A DNA stretch of 64,000 nucleotides, from contig OV277870.1 of NCBI GenBank assembly GCA_922989275.2, forward strand, positions 29,780,742 through 29,844,741. The letters are read 5' to 3'. This DNA comes from Gari tellinella. Lineage: Eukaryota > Mollusca > Bivalvia > Cardiida > Psammobiidae. The notes under the pieces are model-generated. The model saw only the letters and a program-made list of their open reading frames with translations. It did not search any database and was not told the DNA's origin. The stretch's first letter is position 1; the number at the start of each line of letters is the position of its first letter. Positions 22,247 through 33,159 of the stretch are shown piece by piece. The position numbers and the translations under genes were made by a program.

Positions 22247-22545
22247 GGCGGTAGTAGTCCAGGGAGTTCGATCCCTCGCCGGACTAGCGGTCTGATTAGT
22301 GATTTTTTCCGAATCCCCGACGACGTACAAGAATGTTCATGAGCAAGACATGTACCGCGAATTACTCCTTTCCGCCCAGGGGATAAAATGGGTACATGTG
22401 AAGGTTCTGAGCGGTACTCCGGCTACCTACGCGCCATATGTTAGCAGTTCTAAAAATTGTGGGCAAGATGGCCCAATGATCAAGAGAGTGAATGTACAGT
22501 CGACTGAACGGTCATTCGAGCTATGCTCGATCAAGTAAATAGGAA
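22247..22545 (+). mobile_element. SINE copy (tRNA-derived family)
   Basis: It starts within a tRNA-like head: ggagttcgatccctcgccgg is a B-box (GTTCGATCC). The body then reads gcggtctgattagtgatttt, aatccccgacgacgtacaag, gcaagacatgtaccgcgaat, ataaaatgggtacatgtgaa and cgccatatgttagcagt. The same body recurs at 52425-52690, and the full tRNA-like head is seen at 42400-42480. The open frame at 22299-22538 is inside this non-coding element. Confidence 0.8.
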
Positions 22546-22813
22546 AATTATTTCAGATTCAACAGCAAATCGCGCCTTATATATTTTACGGATAGTTTAA
22601 ACGTACTTATATCTGATTTCTTTTTCTTACAATTATTAAATATATATAGTGAAACATGCTTCTACTAATTTCTACAAGTAACAATTGTTGTTCGGTGGTC
22701 CGAACTATTTAACTCATTCACCCCTGAAATTTTAAATAGACTATTCCAGTTTACACTTAAATCTAGTCTTTTTTTTAACAATTAGGGTGGAATTTTACAA
22801 TATTTTACAAAAT

Positions 22814-22881
22814 GACAAACAGTGTAGATCCTGATCAGAGGGCTCTTAAGGAGCCCTCTGGTCAGAATCTACTTTGTTTGC
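22814..22881. repeat. Palindrome, GAGGGCTC variant
   Basis: The arms gacaaacagtgtagatcctg and its mirror, with apex GAGGGCTCTTAAGGAGCCCTC, share the alternative apex of 19723-19790 with a different loop. Confidence 0.8.
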
Positions 22882-22970
22882 ATAGAAAAAGTGTACTTTT
22901 GACAGGAATATGATTTTTAATGACGATTATACTCGTCGCAAGGGTTCAATGTGTTGCGTCATGTTAACTA

Positions 22971-24876
22971 CCTGTTCGAGCTGTATAGTATCGTGAGCAC
23001 TGTCTGAGGACCAGTCTGACGTACCTGTTCTAGCTATATAGTATCGTGAGCACCGTCTGAGAACCAGTCTGACGTACCTGTTCGAGCTGTATAGTATCGT
23101 GAGCACTGTCTGAGGACCAGTCTGACGTACCTGTTCGAGCTGTATAGTATCGTGAGCACTGTCTGAGACCAGTCTGACGTACCTGTTCCAGCTGTATCGT
23201 ATCGTGAGCAACGTCGGAGAACCAGTCTGACATACCTGTTCCAGCTGTATAGTATCGTGAGCACTGTCTGAGAACCAGTCTGACGTACCTGTTCCAGCTG
23301 TATAGTATCGTGAGCACCGTCTGAGAACCAGTCTGACGTACCCATTCCAGCTGTATCGTATCGTGAGCACTGTCTGAGGACCAGTCTGACGTACCTGTTC
23401 AAGCTGTATAGTATCATGAGCACTGTCTGAGTACCAGTCTGACCTACCTATTCGAGCTGTATAGTATCGTGAGCACTGTCTGAGAACCAGTCTGACGTAG
23501 CTGTTCGAGCTGTATAGTATCGTGAGCACTGTCTGAGTACCAGTCTGACGTAGCTGTTCGAGCTGTATAGTATCGTGAGCACTGTCTGAGAACCAGTCTG
23601 ACGTACCTGTTTGTGCTTTATAGTATCGTGAGCACTGTCTGAGAACCAGTCTGACGTACCTGTTCGAGCTGTATAGTATCGTGAGCACTGTCTGAGGACC
23701 AGTCTGATGTACCTGTTCGAGCTGTAAAGTATCGTGAGCACTGTCTGAGAACCAGTCTGACGTACATGTTCGAGCTGTATAGTATCGTGAGCACTGTCTG
23801 AGAACCAGTCTGACGTACCTGTTCGAGCTGTATAGTATCGTGAGCACTGTCTGAGGACCAGTTTGACTTACCTGTTCGAGCTGTATAGTATCGTGAGCAC
23901 TGTATGAGGACCAGTCTGGCCTACCTGTTCCAGCTGTATAGTATCGTGAGCACTGTCTGAGGACCAGTCTGACGTACATTTTCCAGCTTTATAGTATCGT
24001 GAGCACTGTCTGAGGACCAGTCTTACGTAATTGTTCCAGCTGTATAGTATCGTGAGCACTGTCAGAGGACCAGTCTGACGTACCTGTTCCAGCACTATAG
24101 TATCGTGAGCACTGTCTGAGTCCAGTCTGAAGTACCTGTTCCAGCTGTATAGTATCGTGAGCTTTGTCTGAGGACCAGTCTGACGTACCTGTTCCAGCTG
24201 TATCTTATCGGGAGCACTGTCTGAGGACCAGTCTGACGTACCTGTTCAAGATGTATAGTATCATGAGCACTGTCTGAGGACCAGTCTGACCTACCTATTC
24301 GAGCTGTATAGTATCGTGAGCACTGTCTGATGACCAGTCTGACGTACCTGTTCGAGCTGTATAGTATCGTGAGCACTGTCTGATGACCAGTCTGACGTAC
24401 CTGTTCCAGCTGTATAGTATCGTGATCACCGTCTGAGGACCAGTCTGACGTACCTATTCCAGCTGCATCGTATCGTGAGCACTGTCTGAGAACCAGTCTG
24501 ACGTACCTGTTCAAGCTGTACAGTATCGTGAGCACTGTCTGAGGACCAGTCTGACCTACCTATTCGAGCTGTATAGTATCGTGAGCACTGTCTGAGAACC
24601 AGTCTGACGTACCTGTTCGAGCTGTATAGTATCGTGAGCACTGTCTGAGAACCAGTCTGACGTACCTGTTCCAGCTGTATAGTATCGTGAGCACTGTCTG
24701 AGGACCAGTCTGACGTACCTGTTCGAGCTGTATCGTATCGTGAGCACTGTCTGAGGACCAGTCTGACGTACCTGTTCCAGCAGTATTGTATCGTGAGCAC
24801 TATCTGAGGACCAATCTGACCTACCTGTTCGAGCTGTATAGTATCATGAGCACTGTCTGAGGACCAGTCTGACGTG
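22971..24876 (-). repeat. 53-bp minisatellite (about 36 units) with splice-donor motif
   Basis: The unit on the plus strand is cctgttcgagctgtatagta, tcgtgagcactgtctgagga, ccagtctgacgta. Units differ by point changes plus a few 1-2 bp indels (for example near 24117). In gene orientation each unit reads GAACAG/GTACGTCAGACTGG, a near-perfect U1 donor, in most copies. The unit has no stop in any minus-strand frame. Because 53 is not divisible by 3, three units make one 53-residue period. The array begins inside synaptotagmin exon 2 and fills the start of intron 2. The long minus-strand frames here (for example 22927-23979) are this array. Confidence 0.95.
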
Positions 24877-24988
24877 CCGGTGTCTTGTTCTTTCAGTGTC
24901 CCGAGGTGTCTGGACTTGGCTGGCACGGGCTCGCCGTACATATAGTCGGATTCCACTGAGCCGTAACTGCTTGTTGACTTTCTGGATC
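24825..24988 (-). CDS. Synaptotagmin-like gene, exon 2 (linker)
   Basis: The acceptor gactaattctatag precedes it at 24989. It starts two bases into a codon, taking one base from exon 1 to give Arg. It encodes SRKSTSSYGSVESDYMYGEP, then VPAKSRHLGTLKEQD and TGTSDWSSDSAHDTIQLEQ. The last part is the first unit of the 53-bp array. The donor chosen is CAG/GTAGGT at 24825/24824 because it leaves phase 0, as exon 3 requires. The boundary one unit earlier (24878) reads CCG/GCACGT, a GC instead of GT and in the wrong phase. Use of a donor three units further would add 53 residues in frame. The linker is serine-rich and probably disordered. Confidence 0.75.
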
Positions 24989-25217
24989 CTATAGAATTAG
25001 TCAGACAAAACATCCCTATAAAACTAATTTGTTTCAAACTCTTATCTACTTTATCTGAAAGTCTGACACATATACAAGATAATCTTTAATCGAATCTAGC
25101 GTGGGTGTATATACATGTACATGTAGTATGCGTCATTTTTGTGCAGACTGCACGTGCTTGCTATAATATAAACAACATGTAGACATGTCAGACTAGAGGC
25201 TTTCTAGTTAAAACTAT

Positions 25218-25410
25218 CATTTCTTTGCAACAGTTTGGAGCAAGATTACAAGTCGGGTAACCCGGTATCTGACCAAGCTCAAAACTGTTTGCCCCTCAGA
25301 TTAATATAAATTGAATTTTCGACATGTTGTCATCTTCGCTTAATTGCATTGCATTGCGTTTCGTTTCTTTTGTGTTTAAACGTGAAAGTATAACATCTTC
25401 TCCACTGTAT
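25218..25410. mobile_element. MITE, family M4
   Basis: gcaacagtttggagcaagat and the mirrored agctcaaaactgtttgcc flank a cgggtaacccgg apex. The right end reads aacatcttctccactgta. It lies in intron 1. Confidence 0.65.
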
Positions 25411-25479
25411 GTGTAACAGTTACGGAGAGTATTTTAGTCACTGAAAACAAATATCTCCGTCAAACCCAATCTGTGTCTT

Positions 25480-25872
25480 CCTAATAGAATCGACTCTTCG
25501 GAAGCCGGATAGTGCCACTTTAGGAAATATTTTTTTTATTTTTTTATCTTGAAAATTGAAGTTATTATCTTTAAATTTCAAGATAGTATCTTGAAAATTC
25601 AAGAAAGTAACTTGAAAATGCAAGATAGTAACTTGAAAATTCAAGATACTATCTTAAAAAATCAAGATAGGTTTCTTGAAAATTCAACATACTATCTTGA
25701 ATTTTCAAGTTAATATCTTGAGAATTTATTATATTATCTTGAATTTTCAAGATAGTTTGTTTAATTTTCAAGGTAGTATATTGAATATTCAAGAACCTAT
25801 CTTGAATTTTCAAGATAAAAATTTAAAAAAGATTCTTAAAGTGGCACCATCCGGATTCCGTACGACTGAGAG
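25480..25872. repeat. Foldback element with CTTGAAAATTCAAG array
   Basis: The outer arms tcttcggaagccggatagtg,ccactttagg and cctaaagtggcacc-like aaagtggcaccatccggatt are mirrored. The 260-bp interior is nearly all cttgaaaattcaagatagta in both orientations, so it can fold in many registers. Open frames such as those at 25438-25644 and 25676-25912 are products of this repeat. Confidence 0.8.
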
Positions 25873-26160
25873 ACAACTAGATATAGTGACGATATATATT
25901 ACATGTAGTTAGCATTATTTCTACGGATCTGCGATAATTCATGTACACTTATGATACTGAAAGAAAATAGCCGTACACTCTAGTAAAACTGCATTGGTTT
26001 ACTATTAAAGTCCTTTCGTCGGTTTTCTTTGGATCAAAAGCTAATAGTATTAAGGTAACAAATTAACAATTCGCTAAAGACGTTATTCGTTACCGTTTTT
26101 TTTAAACGAAACTTAACACAGGCACATTGTAATAACATGTAGAAAATGACTTTTTCTGAC

Positions 26161-26357
26161 GCAGGGCCCCAGATAAGAGGAAGTAAACTGAGTAAAATCC
26201 AACAAATTCTCGCTTATTTGATCACCAAACCCTATGGTGTTACTACTCATTAGAGTCGTCTCAATGAGACAATTCTAATGAGTAGTGACAACATAGGGTT
26301 TAATCCAGAAATAAAGATTTTAGATTTTGAAATACCCCCTTATCTGCAGCCCTGTAA
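26161..26357. mobile_element. Hairpin MITE with GCAGGG ends
   Basis: The start gcagggccccagataag is mirrored by cttatctgcagccctg. The interior pair is ccctatggtgttactactca,ttag and ctaatgagtagtgacaacat,aggg around gtctcaatgagac. A partial copy is at about 2350-2445. It lies in intron 1. Confidence 0.78.
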
Positions 26358-26471
26358 CGATTTATTTCTATCTGATGGACAAACAGGTTGGAGCATGATC
26401 AGACGCCCGGATCTGTTTGCTAAATTACAATAACTGTTTCAGCTTAATTCGTTTATTTGGGAAAGACTAAC

Positions 26472-26706
26472 TACTATCATTAAAACACTCGCCAGTAGTT
26501 TTCTTCTTTTTCGTTCTGTCTCGGTCCTTCTCTTCGCCTAGGCAGAGTCCGTGTAGTAGACAGTCAGGGCACAGAATGCACACCATACACAGTGCTACAA
26601 TCAACAGAAATACGACCGCACCCGTTGCTATGGCAACCTTGTCCCAGAAGGTAAGGTAAATTAATTCCACTTCCGACCCTTCCGGTGGATAACCTGTTCC
26701 AGACAT
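26472..26706 (-). CDS. Synaptotagmin-like gene, exon 1 (N terminus and TM)
   Basis: The start ATG is at 26706. An in-frame TGA lies two codons upstream, so no earlier start is possible in this exon. Residues 1-25 (MSGTGYPPEGSEVELIYLTF) are short and acidic and would be lumenal. Residues about 26-46 (VAIATGAVVFLLIVALCMVC) form one membrane helix, followed by a cysteine cluster (CILCPDCLLHGLC), typical palmitoylation context in synaptotagmins, then a basic stretch (RDRTKKKKT). The donor is either A/GTTAGT at 26472 or A/GTAGTT at 26475; both leave one base and make Arg at the junction, differing by one residue. The layout (lumenal tail, TM, Cys cluster, linker, C2A, C2B) is the synaptotagmin one. 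Confidence 0.82.
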
Positions 26707-26735
26707 CCTTCACAGGAAATTCAGCGTATCATGTC
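26707..26735 (-). promoter_or_regulatory. 5' UTR segment behind a 3' splice site
   Basis: Immediately upstream of the start ATG is tttctacttcctctag/gacatgatac on the minus strand, a good acceptor with a pyrimidine tract. It leaves 29 nt of leader before the ATG. A non-coding first exon and the promoter therefore probably lie further right (above 26740). They were not located. Confidence 0.5.
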
Positions 26736-26790
26736 CTAGAGGAAGTAGAAATATGCAATTAAACCATGATAAACCGTCAGAGGGACCTTG

Positions 26791-26995
26791 AACCACTTCA
26801 CTGCCATGACGTCATCAAATTTTAACAATTATCGTCTGCTTTAATTTTCTCAAATTCAAGTTTTAGATATTATGACTTAAGAAATATTGAAATGAGTGTT
26901 AAACAGTTTTGATCCTGATCAGACGCCGCGTTACGCGGCGTCTGGTCAGGATCCAAACTGTTTGCAAATAATCAGTGTATTCGGGGTAATATATA
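26791..26995. mobile_element. MITE, family M1
   Basis: It starts accacttcactgccatgacg. The palindrome at 26898-26965 has apex GACGCCGCGTTACGCGGCGTC, with only outer-arm mismatches. The right end is worn. Confidence 0.75.
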
Positions 26996-27224
26996 ACGTC
27001 TGATGTTCACTCAATGGATTAAATTTCTATCTTATACTGAAAAAAACATTTATCCTCTATTTAATTATATGTTTTATATGAAAAGCCTTTTTGAAGTCTC
27101 TAAAAGTTTATGTACTTGCATTAATAGATATCGAGGGTCACACGGCTAGGAAGATTGACGTTATTATTTAGTGCAGCAGTGAAAGCGTAAAACATAGTTG
27201 TCTTGGGAACAGTGGCAAGCGTCG

Positions 27225-27545
27225 TTGTAAGGAGGGAGTCGTTGTTGCAATGAGAGTTATCGGGAGGGAGCATTGTAGGAGCACATTTGTCTCGGAACAC
27301 ATTGGTCTCACGCAAGACCGATGCGGTCGTACTTGTTTCACCTCAGACAAATGGGACCGCAAATGTATTACCGAAAAAAACATACATTTTGTAAATGTGA
27401 CAAATGTGCTCCGATAAAAATTTCTAAGGGACAACGAAGCACATTTGTATTTTTTTTTATGAAATACAAGCACATTTGTCACATATTTTTCAAAGATGTT
27501 AGAATAGAGATCCGCCTCTTTACCTCATGTCAAGTGTAATCTTTA
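27225..27545. repeat. Interspersed repeat with ACAAATGTGCTCC motif
   Basis: gtaaggagggagtcgttgtt resembles the M2 end. The motif gacaaatgtgctcc or its mirror ggagcacatttgtctc occurs five or more times. A related segment is at 31015-31195. It is non-coding; the frames across it have no family signature. Confidence 0.6.
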
Positions 27546-27659
27546 GGTTTGATGATGCTTTTAATATATTCTGTGATATGCAGAAAAAGAATGTTCTTTC
27601 AGTTATGCAGAGACAGGGATTTTTTAACCATGCGTCTCTGACGCGCTTATCAGCGAAAT

Positions 27660-28545
27660 GAAATTAAAGGCAGAAAGTGTGGACCCTACAGAACTCTAAA
27701 GTTGGTCCTACAATTTGATCTACTACTGACCCACTTTTTGACTCCGTCTAACCCATGTTATTACAATGCTACTGACCCACGTTTTGACTCCGTCTAACCC
27801 TAGATTCAATCAAGGTGTTTTTTCTGACAAAAGTTAAAGCTTTTGTGGCTAAATATATGGGAGGTTTTTTTCTATGTTTTGACCTACTATCCTACATTTG
27901 ACACTCTTGTAACCCATATCCCTAAATTACCTAGTTTTTGTGTAGGTCGTCGTTCTAAGTAAGTTTCAAGCAGATTGGTCTTAAACTATGGCCAATGGAG
28001 TGGCCAAAAGATTTTTCTTCAATTTGACCTACTGGCCTACTTAATGACCATACATAAACTATATTCATGTACATGTATGACATAAATGTTATCAAAGATA
28101 TAGAACTGACCAATCGTATAAAGAAACCACCAAATATACAAATTCTAGCAGGTTCTAAACTTTTAAGTTTTAATTCAATATTACCGAACGCGGGAAATAA
28201 CCACGCTCTCGGGACCATGCTTTTAGACTGATAAAAATTATTTGAACAACTTTTAAAGTACATTTCAAAAACATTTTGGTCAAAACCATATTGAAATTGG
28301 ACCTGTAAATTCGAAGAAGTCGATTTTCTAGATATCGTTCACGGTTGCCAGGGCAACAACACAAATTATCTAATCCATTTTCTTTACACAAATTTTCATT
28401 CACCACCGTACTGATGTTTCTGATGAAGTTTGGCTACCCTGAGAAGTTGTTTGCAATTGTTGAAGGACAGACGGACGGACGGCAGACGACGTACAGAGTG
28501 GATATCACAAAAGCTCACATTGAGCACTTTGTGCTATGGTGAGCC
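27660..28545 (+). repeat. Mollusc-type interspersed repeat
   Basis: It contains repeated tactgacccacgttttgact and tttgacctactggcctactt phrases, then gatgaagtttggctaccctg, an acggacggacgg run, and gatatcacaaaagctcacat followed by tatggtgagccaaaa. I know this combination as a common mollusc genomic repeat; that is recall. No protein is encoded. Confidence 0.6.
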
Positions 28546-29140
28546 AAAATGGCAGTGCAATGGGCAAATATCATATTTTGTTAATACTACATATGTAGTC
28601 AAAAAATAATTAAAACAGTCCTTTATTTCCAATATTCAGTAGTATATCTGTGATAGTGTGTTTGTGGAACAGTGGCAAACATTGTTGTAAGGAGGGAATC
28701 GTTGTTTAGTAGGCTGTTGTAGGGAGTGAGCAGTGTATAACCAAAAGTAAACTCTCAAAAGTTTAACTCTCTCCACGCTTTGCATTTGCCGTTTGCAAAA
28801 TTTATCGTCTGCACATTTTCTCAAAGTTTATTTAAAGGCCTTTTTTCAGAAATTACCATAAGAATGTCAAAAAATTTGTATCCTTGTGGACACTAAGTTA
28901 CACCAGTGTAGACCTAGACCAGACGCCATGTCAAATAAGTTTTGGTCTACGCCTCAGCATCTACCCAACTTGAAAGACAGAGTAGGACTCGGTCAGACTC
29001 CGCGTCAGAGACGACTAAGAGGCTTCGTTTACACTGTTTTACAATGCAAAAAGGCTCGTGGTCATATGACACGGCTTAGTTTTACTTTCCGAATATCATA
29101 CGACTAAATGATATGAAGACGTAAGCAAGACTTGAATATA
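28546..29140. other. Repeat fragments
   Basis: An M2-like half element lies at 28670-28740 (gtaaggagggaatcgttg). An unusually long, loose hairpin around 28895-29045 runs from ccagtgtagacctagaccag to ggcttcgtttacactg. No gene is seen. Confidence 0.45.
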
Positions 29141-29660
29141 ACTCCTTCATTGCCATGCCAGTCATGACGCCATCAGCTTTAAACAATTATTGTCGTCTGC
29201 TTTTATATCTAACATTTAAATTGTAAATATTTTGATAGAAAATTGAGTGTCAGACAGTTTGAACACTGATCAGACGCCGTGTTACGCGGCATCTGATCAC
29301 TATCCAAACTGTTTCAAATAACTATTCAAATGTGTTTGATATCCAAATTGAGTTTTCCTTCATTTATAAAAAGCAGGAACCCGTTTATGGTTTATTCCGT
29401 AGACCACCATTTCGAAGCAGAGGATATTTTAGCGAGACACAGATTACTTCTTTCAACACTAAGGAAATCTTGAGAGTTATATGGTTTTCTTGTGGATCTT
29501 TTAAGTTACCAAAAGATGAACTAGTCTACAAATACTGCTCGAAATAAGCAAACACTGTATATCCTGTTAGGAGTAGGGTAGTGATTGAGTAGATCTGGGT
29601 CTACACTGTTTGCAAATGTAAAGAGTATTGAACAGCGCCATGGTGTTGAAAGAGTTAGCA
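29141..29660. repeat. Two M1-type palindrome copies
   Basis: 29248-29315 has cagacagtttgaacactgat and mirror with apex GACGCCGTGTTACGCGGCATC. 29548-29620 has gcaaacactgtatatcctgt and ggtctacactgtttgc around a degraded middle. The flanks carry attgtcgtctgctttta and gttgaaagagttagc, the M1 outer phrases. Confidence 0.6.
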
Positions 29661-30124
29661 GTTCACAACAATACATACACGTGAACAAAAACTCTTTGGC
29701 AGTCTTAACTGTTATACTGCTCGGGGCCTAATAACTCATTCATATGCTAATCACGGGAATATGTGCATTTGGATTGATAAAATATTGGGAAAGCATTTAA
29801 GATTTTATTAGTGTTAATTTGTTGAGAGAAGCTAGAATAAAAACGATTAAAGATTGAATTCGGACCGATACTATTATAGGACAAAAATGAAATAATCTCC
29901 GTTTTAAATGCATCAAAATGAGTTTAAAAGCCGTTTTCCATTTCATAACTATTTTACTCACTCTGGATAAACCTGTCGAAAGTAAAACTATGTTTGTATT
30001 TATTGTATGGGCCGAGATATATTTAAGGCCAATTTCATTGTCAGGCTCAATAAGTGCATTCTTTGAAGACTCTCACATTGGAGTCAATGACGCCTTTGCA
30101 TTCATTTAAAATGGTGTCATTTGC

Positions 30125-30575
30125 TTGCTTGTAGTAGTAGTAGTAGTTAGTGGTAATGTTAGTGATATTATCAAGGTAGTGGTAGATTTAATAGTTTGGT
30201 AAGTTGTAGTAGCAGTACGGTAGTGATAGGGGTAAGGTAGTGTGGGGAGTAGAGTAGCGTTAGAGGTAGAAGAAGAGCAAAGTTAGGGGTAGAAGTAATA
30301 TAATGGGATAGAATAGCGTTAGAGGTAGAGTAGTGTTCGACGTAGAGAGATAGGAGTAGGTAGTGGTATGAGTATAGTAGTGTTAGACGTATGAAGTGAT
30401 AGGGATTGAGTACTGTTAGGCGTAGTATTAGGATACTATTAGGATAGTATTAGAGGCAGGTATACGGTAGTTTAGGAGTAGTGTTAGAGGTAGATGAACA
30501 GACGTTGAGTAGTATTAGATGTAGTATAGGGTAGCGTAGTATTACAGGTAGGAGGGAAAGGGTAGAGACAGGAGT
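30125..30575 (+). repeat. GTAGTGTTAGAGGTA minisatellite
   Basis: An irregular run of gtagtgttagaggtagag and related 12-20 bp units. Nearly pure purine/T on the plus strand, very low in C. No gene; minus-strand frames here are repeat-derived. Confidence 0.75.
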
Positions 30576-31014
30576 AGGATGGAAATAGAACAGTTCTCGA
30601 GAGACGTCTGACACTAACGAGTATTGGACTGTCACTCATAACATTGGAGCTAAAGTTGATGTGTGCTCGGTGGATATTCATTATCCTAAATAATAGCCTT
30701 AAACGCTCATGTGTCCTTTAAAAAACAAATCTAAATGAGAGATCAATTAAGCAACATTTAATAATTTGTACTTGTATGTGCATTTTTATGCATTACAGTT
30801 CGTTTTCCAAAGACAGTATTATGTAATCTACTTAGCATTTCTTTTTGCACACCATTCGTTTTGGTCTCGTTGGCCTCTTAGTTGGAACGGACTTTGTGCC
30901 GTTTTCTCTTTTTTAGCGGATGCTTCTCTCTAAGATCAGTATCTGTTTCTGCATCACCAGTGCTGTCTGGTTGTTTAAGATCTGCTAAATATTCCGTAAG
31001 AATTGATGATATCT

Positions 31015-31195
31015 TCTAGAATGTGAGACAAATGTGCTTTTAGTGTCCTTTCTTTTGTGTGTCGAACACATTTGTCTCATTTCCAATTTGACGCAAATAT
31101 GAAGGTTTACGAGCACATCGGTCACACCTCGTGAGATAAATGTGTTCCGAGACAAATTGGCTCCTACAGAGCACTGTATAACGAGGATCACAAGG
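31015..31195. repeat. ACAAATGTGCT interspersed repeat, second copy
   Basis: gagacaaatgtgcttttagt opens it, and aaatgtgttccgagacaaat with ctacagagcactgtata closes it. It is shared with 27225-27545. Confidence 0.55.
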
Positions 31196-31259
31196 AAGGG
31201 TAATTTTTGACAAATAGCACTCTCGTTGATAAATTAAGACTTTATTTTCACTGATTTAC

Positions 31260-31428
31260 CCAGAGATCAGTACTTATTTGACGCGGTGTCTGATCAGGAC
31301 CGAAACTGTTTGACACTCGTATAAGAATGTGAAGTTGTGAAAAAATCGTTATATTGTACATTTTATTGTAATGCGTTTGCGTTACGTTTGCGTTTAAACG
31401 GGAAAGAATAACGTTTTCTCAACTGTAC
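31260..31428. mobile_element. MITE, family M4 (left part lost)
   Basis: gacgcggtgtctgatcagga,ccgaaactgtttgacac is the right palindrome arm. ggaaagaataacgttttctc,aactgta is the M4 end. Confidence 0.65.
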
Positions 31429-31747
31429 TTCACTGAGTGTTCGCCAGATACAAGTTTAGCTGTTGAATATATTTCATTTTCATGAACACGTGGCCAGGTA
31501 TAAGTTGGTCGATTTTTATCATGAAAGCATCTCTAAAATCTTCATGCACCACATTTATTTTATCTATCCCCCAGTATCAGTGAAATTAATACTTTAACTG
31601 ATAAGTAATAACATTATTACATTATAATCGCGGAATTGAGAATGCTAAGGTAAACCCATTTAGTTTCTAATTTCATTTGACTACACAACTGTGAATCGTG
31701 TGGTTTAACTGATTCTGAAACTTTAAATAGATAATTCCAGGTACCGT

Positions 31748-31909
31748 TTAACCCCTTCACCCCTTCACTGCCACGACATCGTCAGAAACTGCCGTCTACT
31801 TTAAATTATCAAATTTAAAGAAATATTGTAACGCGGCGTCTGATCCGAATCAAAACAACTTGCAAATAACCATTGAACTCGGGGTATAGTAAGGCAGTGA
31901 AAGAGTTAA
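31748..31909. mobile_element. MITE, family M1 (internal deletion)
   Basis: It starts ttaaccccttcaccccttca and ends aggcagtgaaagagttaa. Only the right palindrome arm remains (acgcggcgtctgatccgaat). Confidence 0.65.
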
Positions 31910-31990
31910 GTTTAGTCCAATTTACTATTTAGTGTTGCTTTTTACAACATAATTATGTAAAAAAAAATAGCACATTGTCTACATACGAGG

Positions 31991-32230
31991 TTAACCCATT
32001 TATTCCAAGTGGATTATTCAATTTATTCTTAGCTTATATATTGGATTAGTCCATTTTTTATCTAAGGGGCGCCTGGTCAAAATTTTCGTTTTCATTTTGT
32101 TTTATAATTGAAATTCCTATCAGCAAACAGTGTAGACTCTGATCAGACGCCGCATAATGCGGCGTCTGATCAGAGTCTACACTGTTTGCCTGTGTCCCAT
32201 ATATGGGATCGTGGGCACAGATGGGTTAAT
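31991..32230. mobile_element. MITE, family M3, with perfect palindrome
   Basis: Same length and layout as 14117-14346. Palindrome 32123-32189: gcaaacagtgtagactctga, apex GACGCCGCATAATGCGGCGTC, mirror arm. It is directly followed by an M5 element. Confidence 0.85.
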
Positions 32231-32462
32231 CCTTTACCTCATAACCTGTTTCTAGATTTGAAGACAGGAGTCCACTTAAAGAATGTTGAAAGTAAAGCAG
32301 AATGCGCTTTAAGGAACATACTGCTTTACGTTTAGCCTGAATTAAGCCATCATCTACTAGTATATAGAAATTATTTATTTTGGCACATGTTCATGACTGT
32401 ATAAATTGGAGCTAATTTCTTCACCGGAGCAATACATTAAATGCGCTATAAGGTGCTCCTAT
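32226..32462. mobile_element. MITE, family M5
   Basis: cctttacctcataacctgtt, then hairpin agaatgttgaaagtaaagca / tgctttacgtttagcctgaa, ending aaggtgctcctataggag. Confidence 0.7.
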
Positions 32463-32469
32463 AGGAGTG

Positions 32470-32497
32470 TGTGTGTGTGGGGGGGGGGGGGGGGGTA
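32470..32497 (+). repeat. GT/G microsatellite
   Basis: A gtgtgtgtgtg run passes into about 18 consecutive G. This is a candidate G-quadruplex or sequencing-uncertain tract. Confidence 0.9.
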
Positions 32498-33159
32498 ACA
32501 TAAGGGCATATCTGGTGCAGTTTGCCGAGACTTATCATAGAGAATCAGCAAAGTCTTCAAACCACACATACATTATTGTTATTTTATTTTCCAGTCTATC
32601 TGTTAGATTAACACTTTATCAGATAAATTAGCTATTATATTCTAAACGTTGCTACGATTTGGAAGATTAATTTCGTTACCAGATCTGCTTCTTTATTCCT
32701 TATCTATAAAATCATGAAGGGCAAGCCAATAAGAATGAAAACATGTGCGACTTGAGACGAGAGTTTTAGGTGGTAAATGCTTATCTGTTAGAAAATCAAC
32801 GTTAAAAGCTCATTTAATACTAGGGGTGTGCAATAAAGCCGGTTTTCCAATATATTGCAATATGTTTTCAAAACAATACAATACAATTCTGAAGCTCAAA
32901 AAAACTTTTTTACCAATATTCATAATATTGTTTTGTTCAAACTAAATTATAAGGACACTTGCAGAGTAAGGGACATCCGCAGGTGTTTTCAGCATAAACA
33001 TGTTATAAGTTGAATGCAAAACATAAGAGTTAATATCTATATAAAATGGTACATGTAGTTTCCAAATACTGAGGTGTGTCGGTCTTCTTCAAACAAAATC
33101 GGTTAAAATTTTGTCCGAGTCTGAACATATTCGCACCAGATGTATAGTTTTAGTTCATT

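Noticed and set aside
22299..22538. 79-codon plus-strand frame
   Set aside because: It lies fully inside a SINE whose second copy at 52 kb does not keep the frame.
22927..23979. 350-codon minus-strand open frame as a repeat protein gene
   Set aside because: It is the 53-bp array read in one frame. It has no independent start context and shares all sequence with neighbouring frames. It is described as part of the minisatellite.
25438..25912. Two FQDxILNFQ-repeat frames on opposite strands
   Set aside because: They are translations of the palindromic CTTGAAAATTCAAG array; both strands look alike because the DNA is self-complementary.
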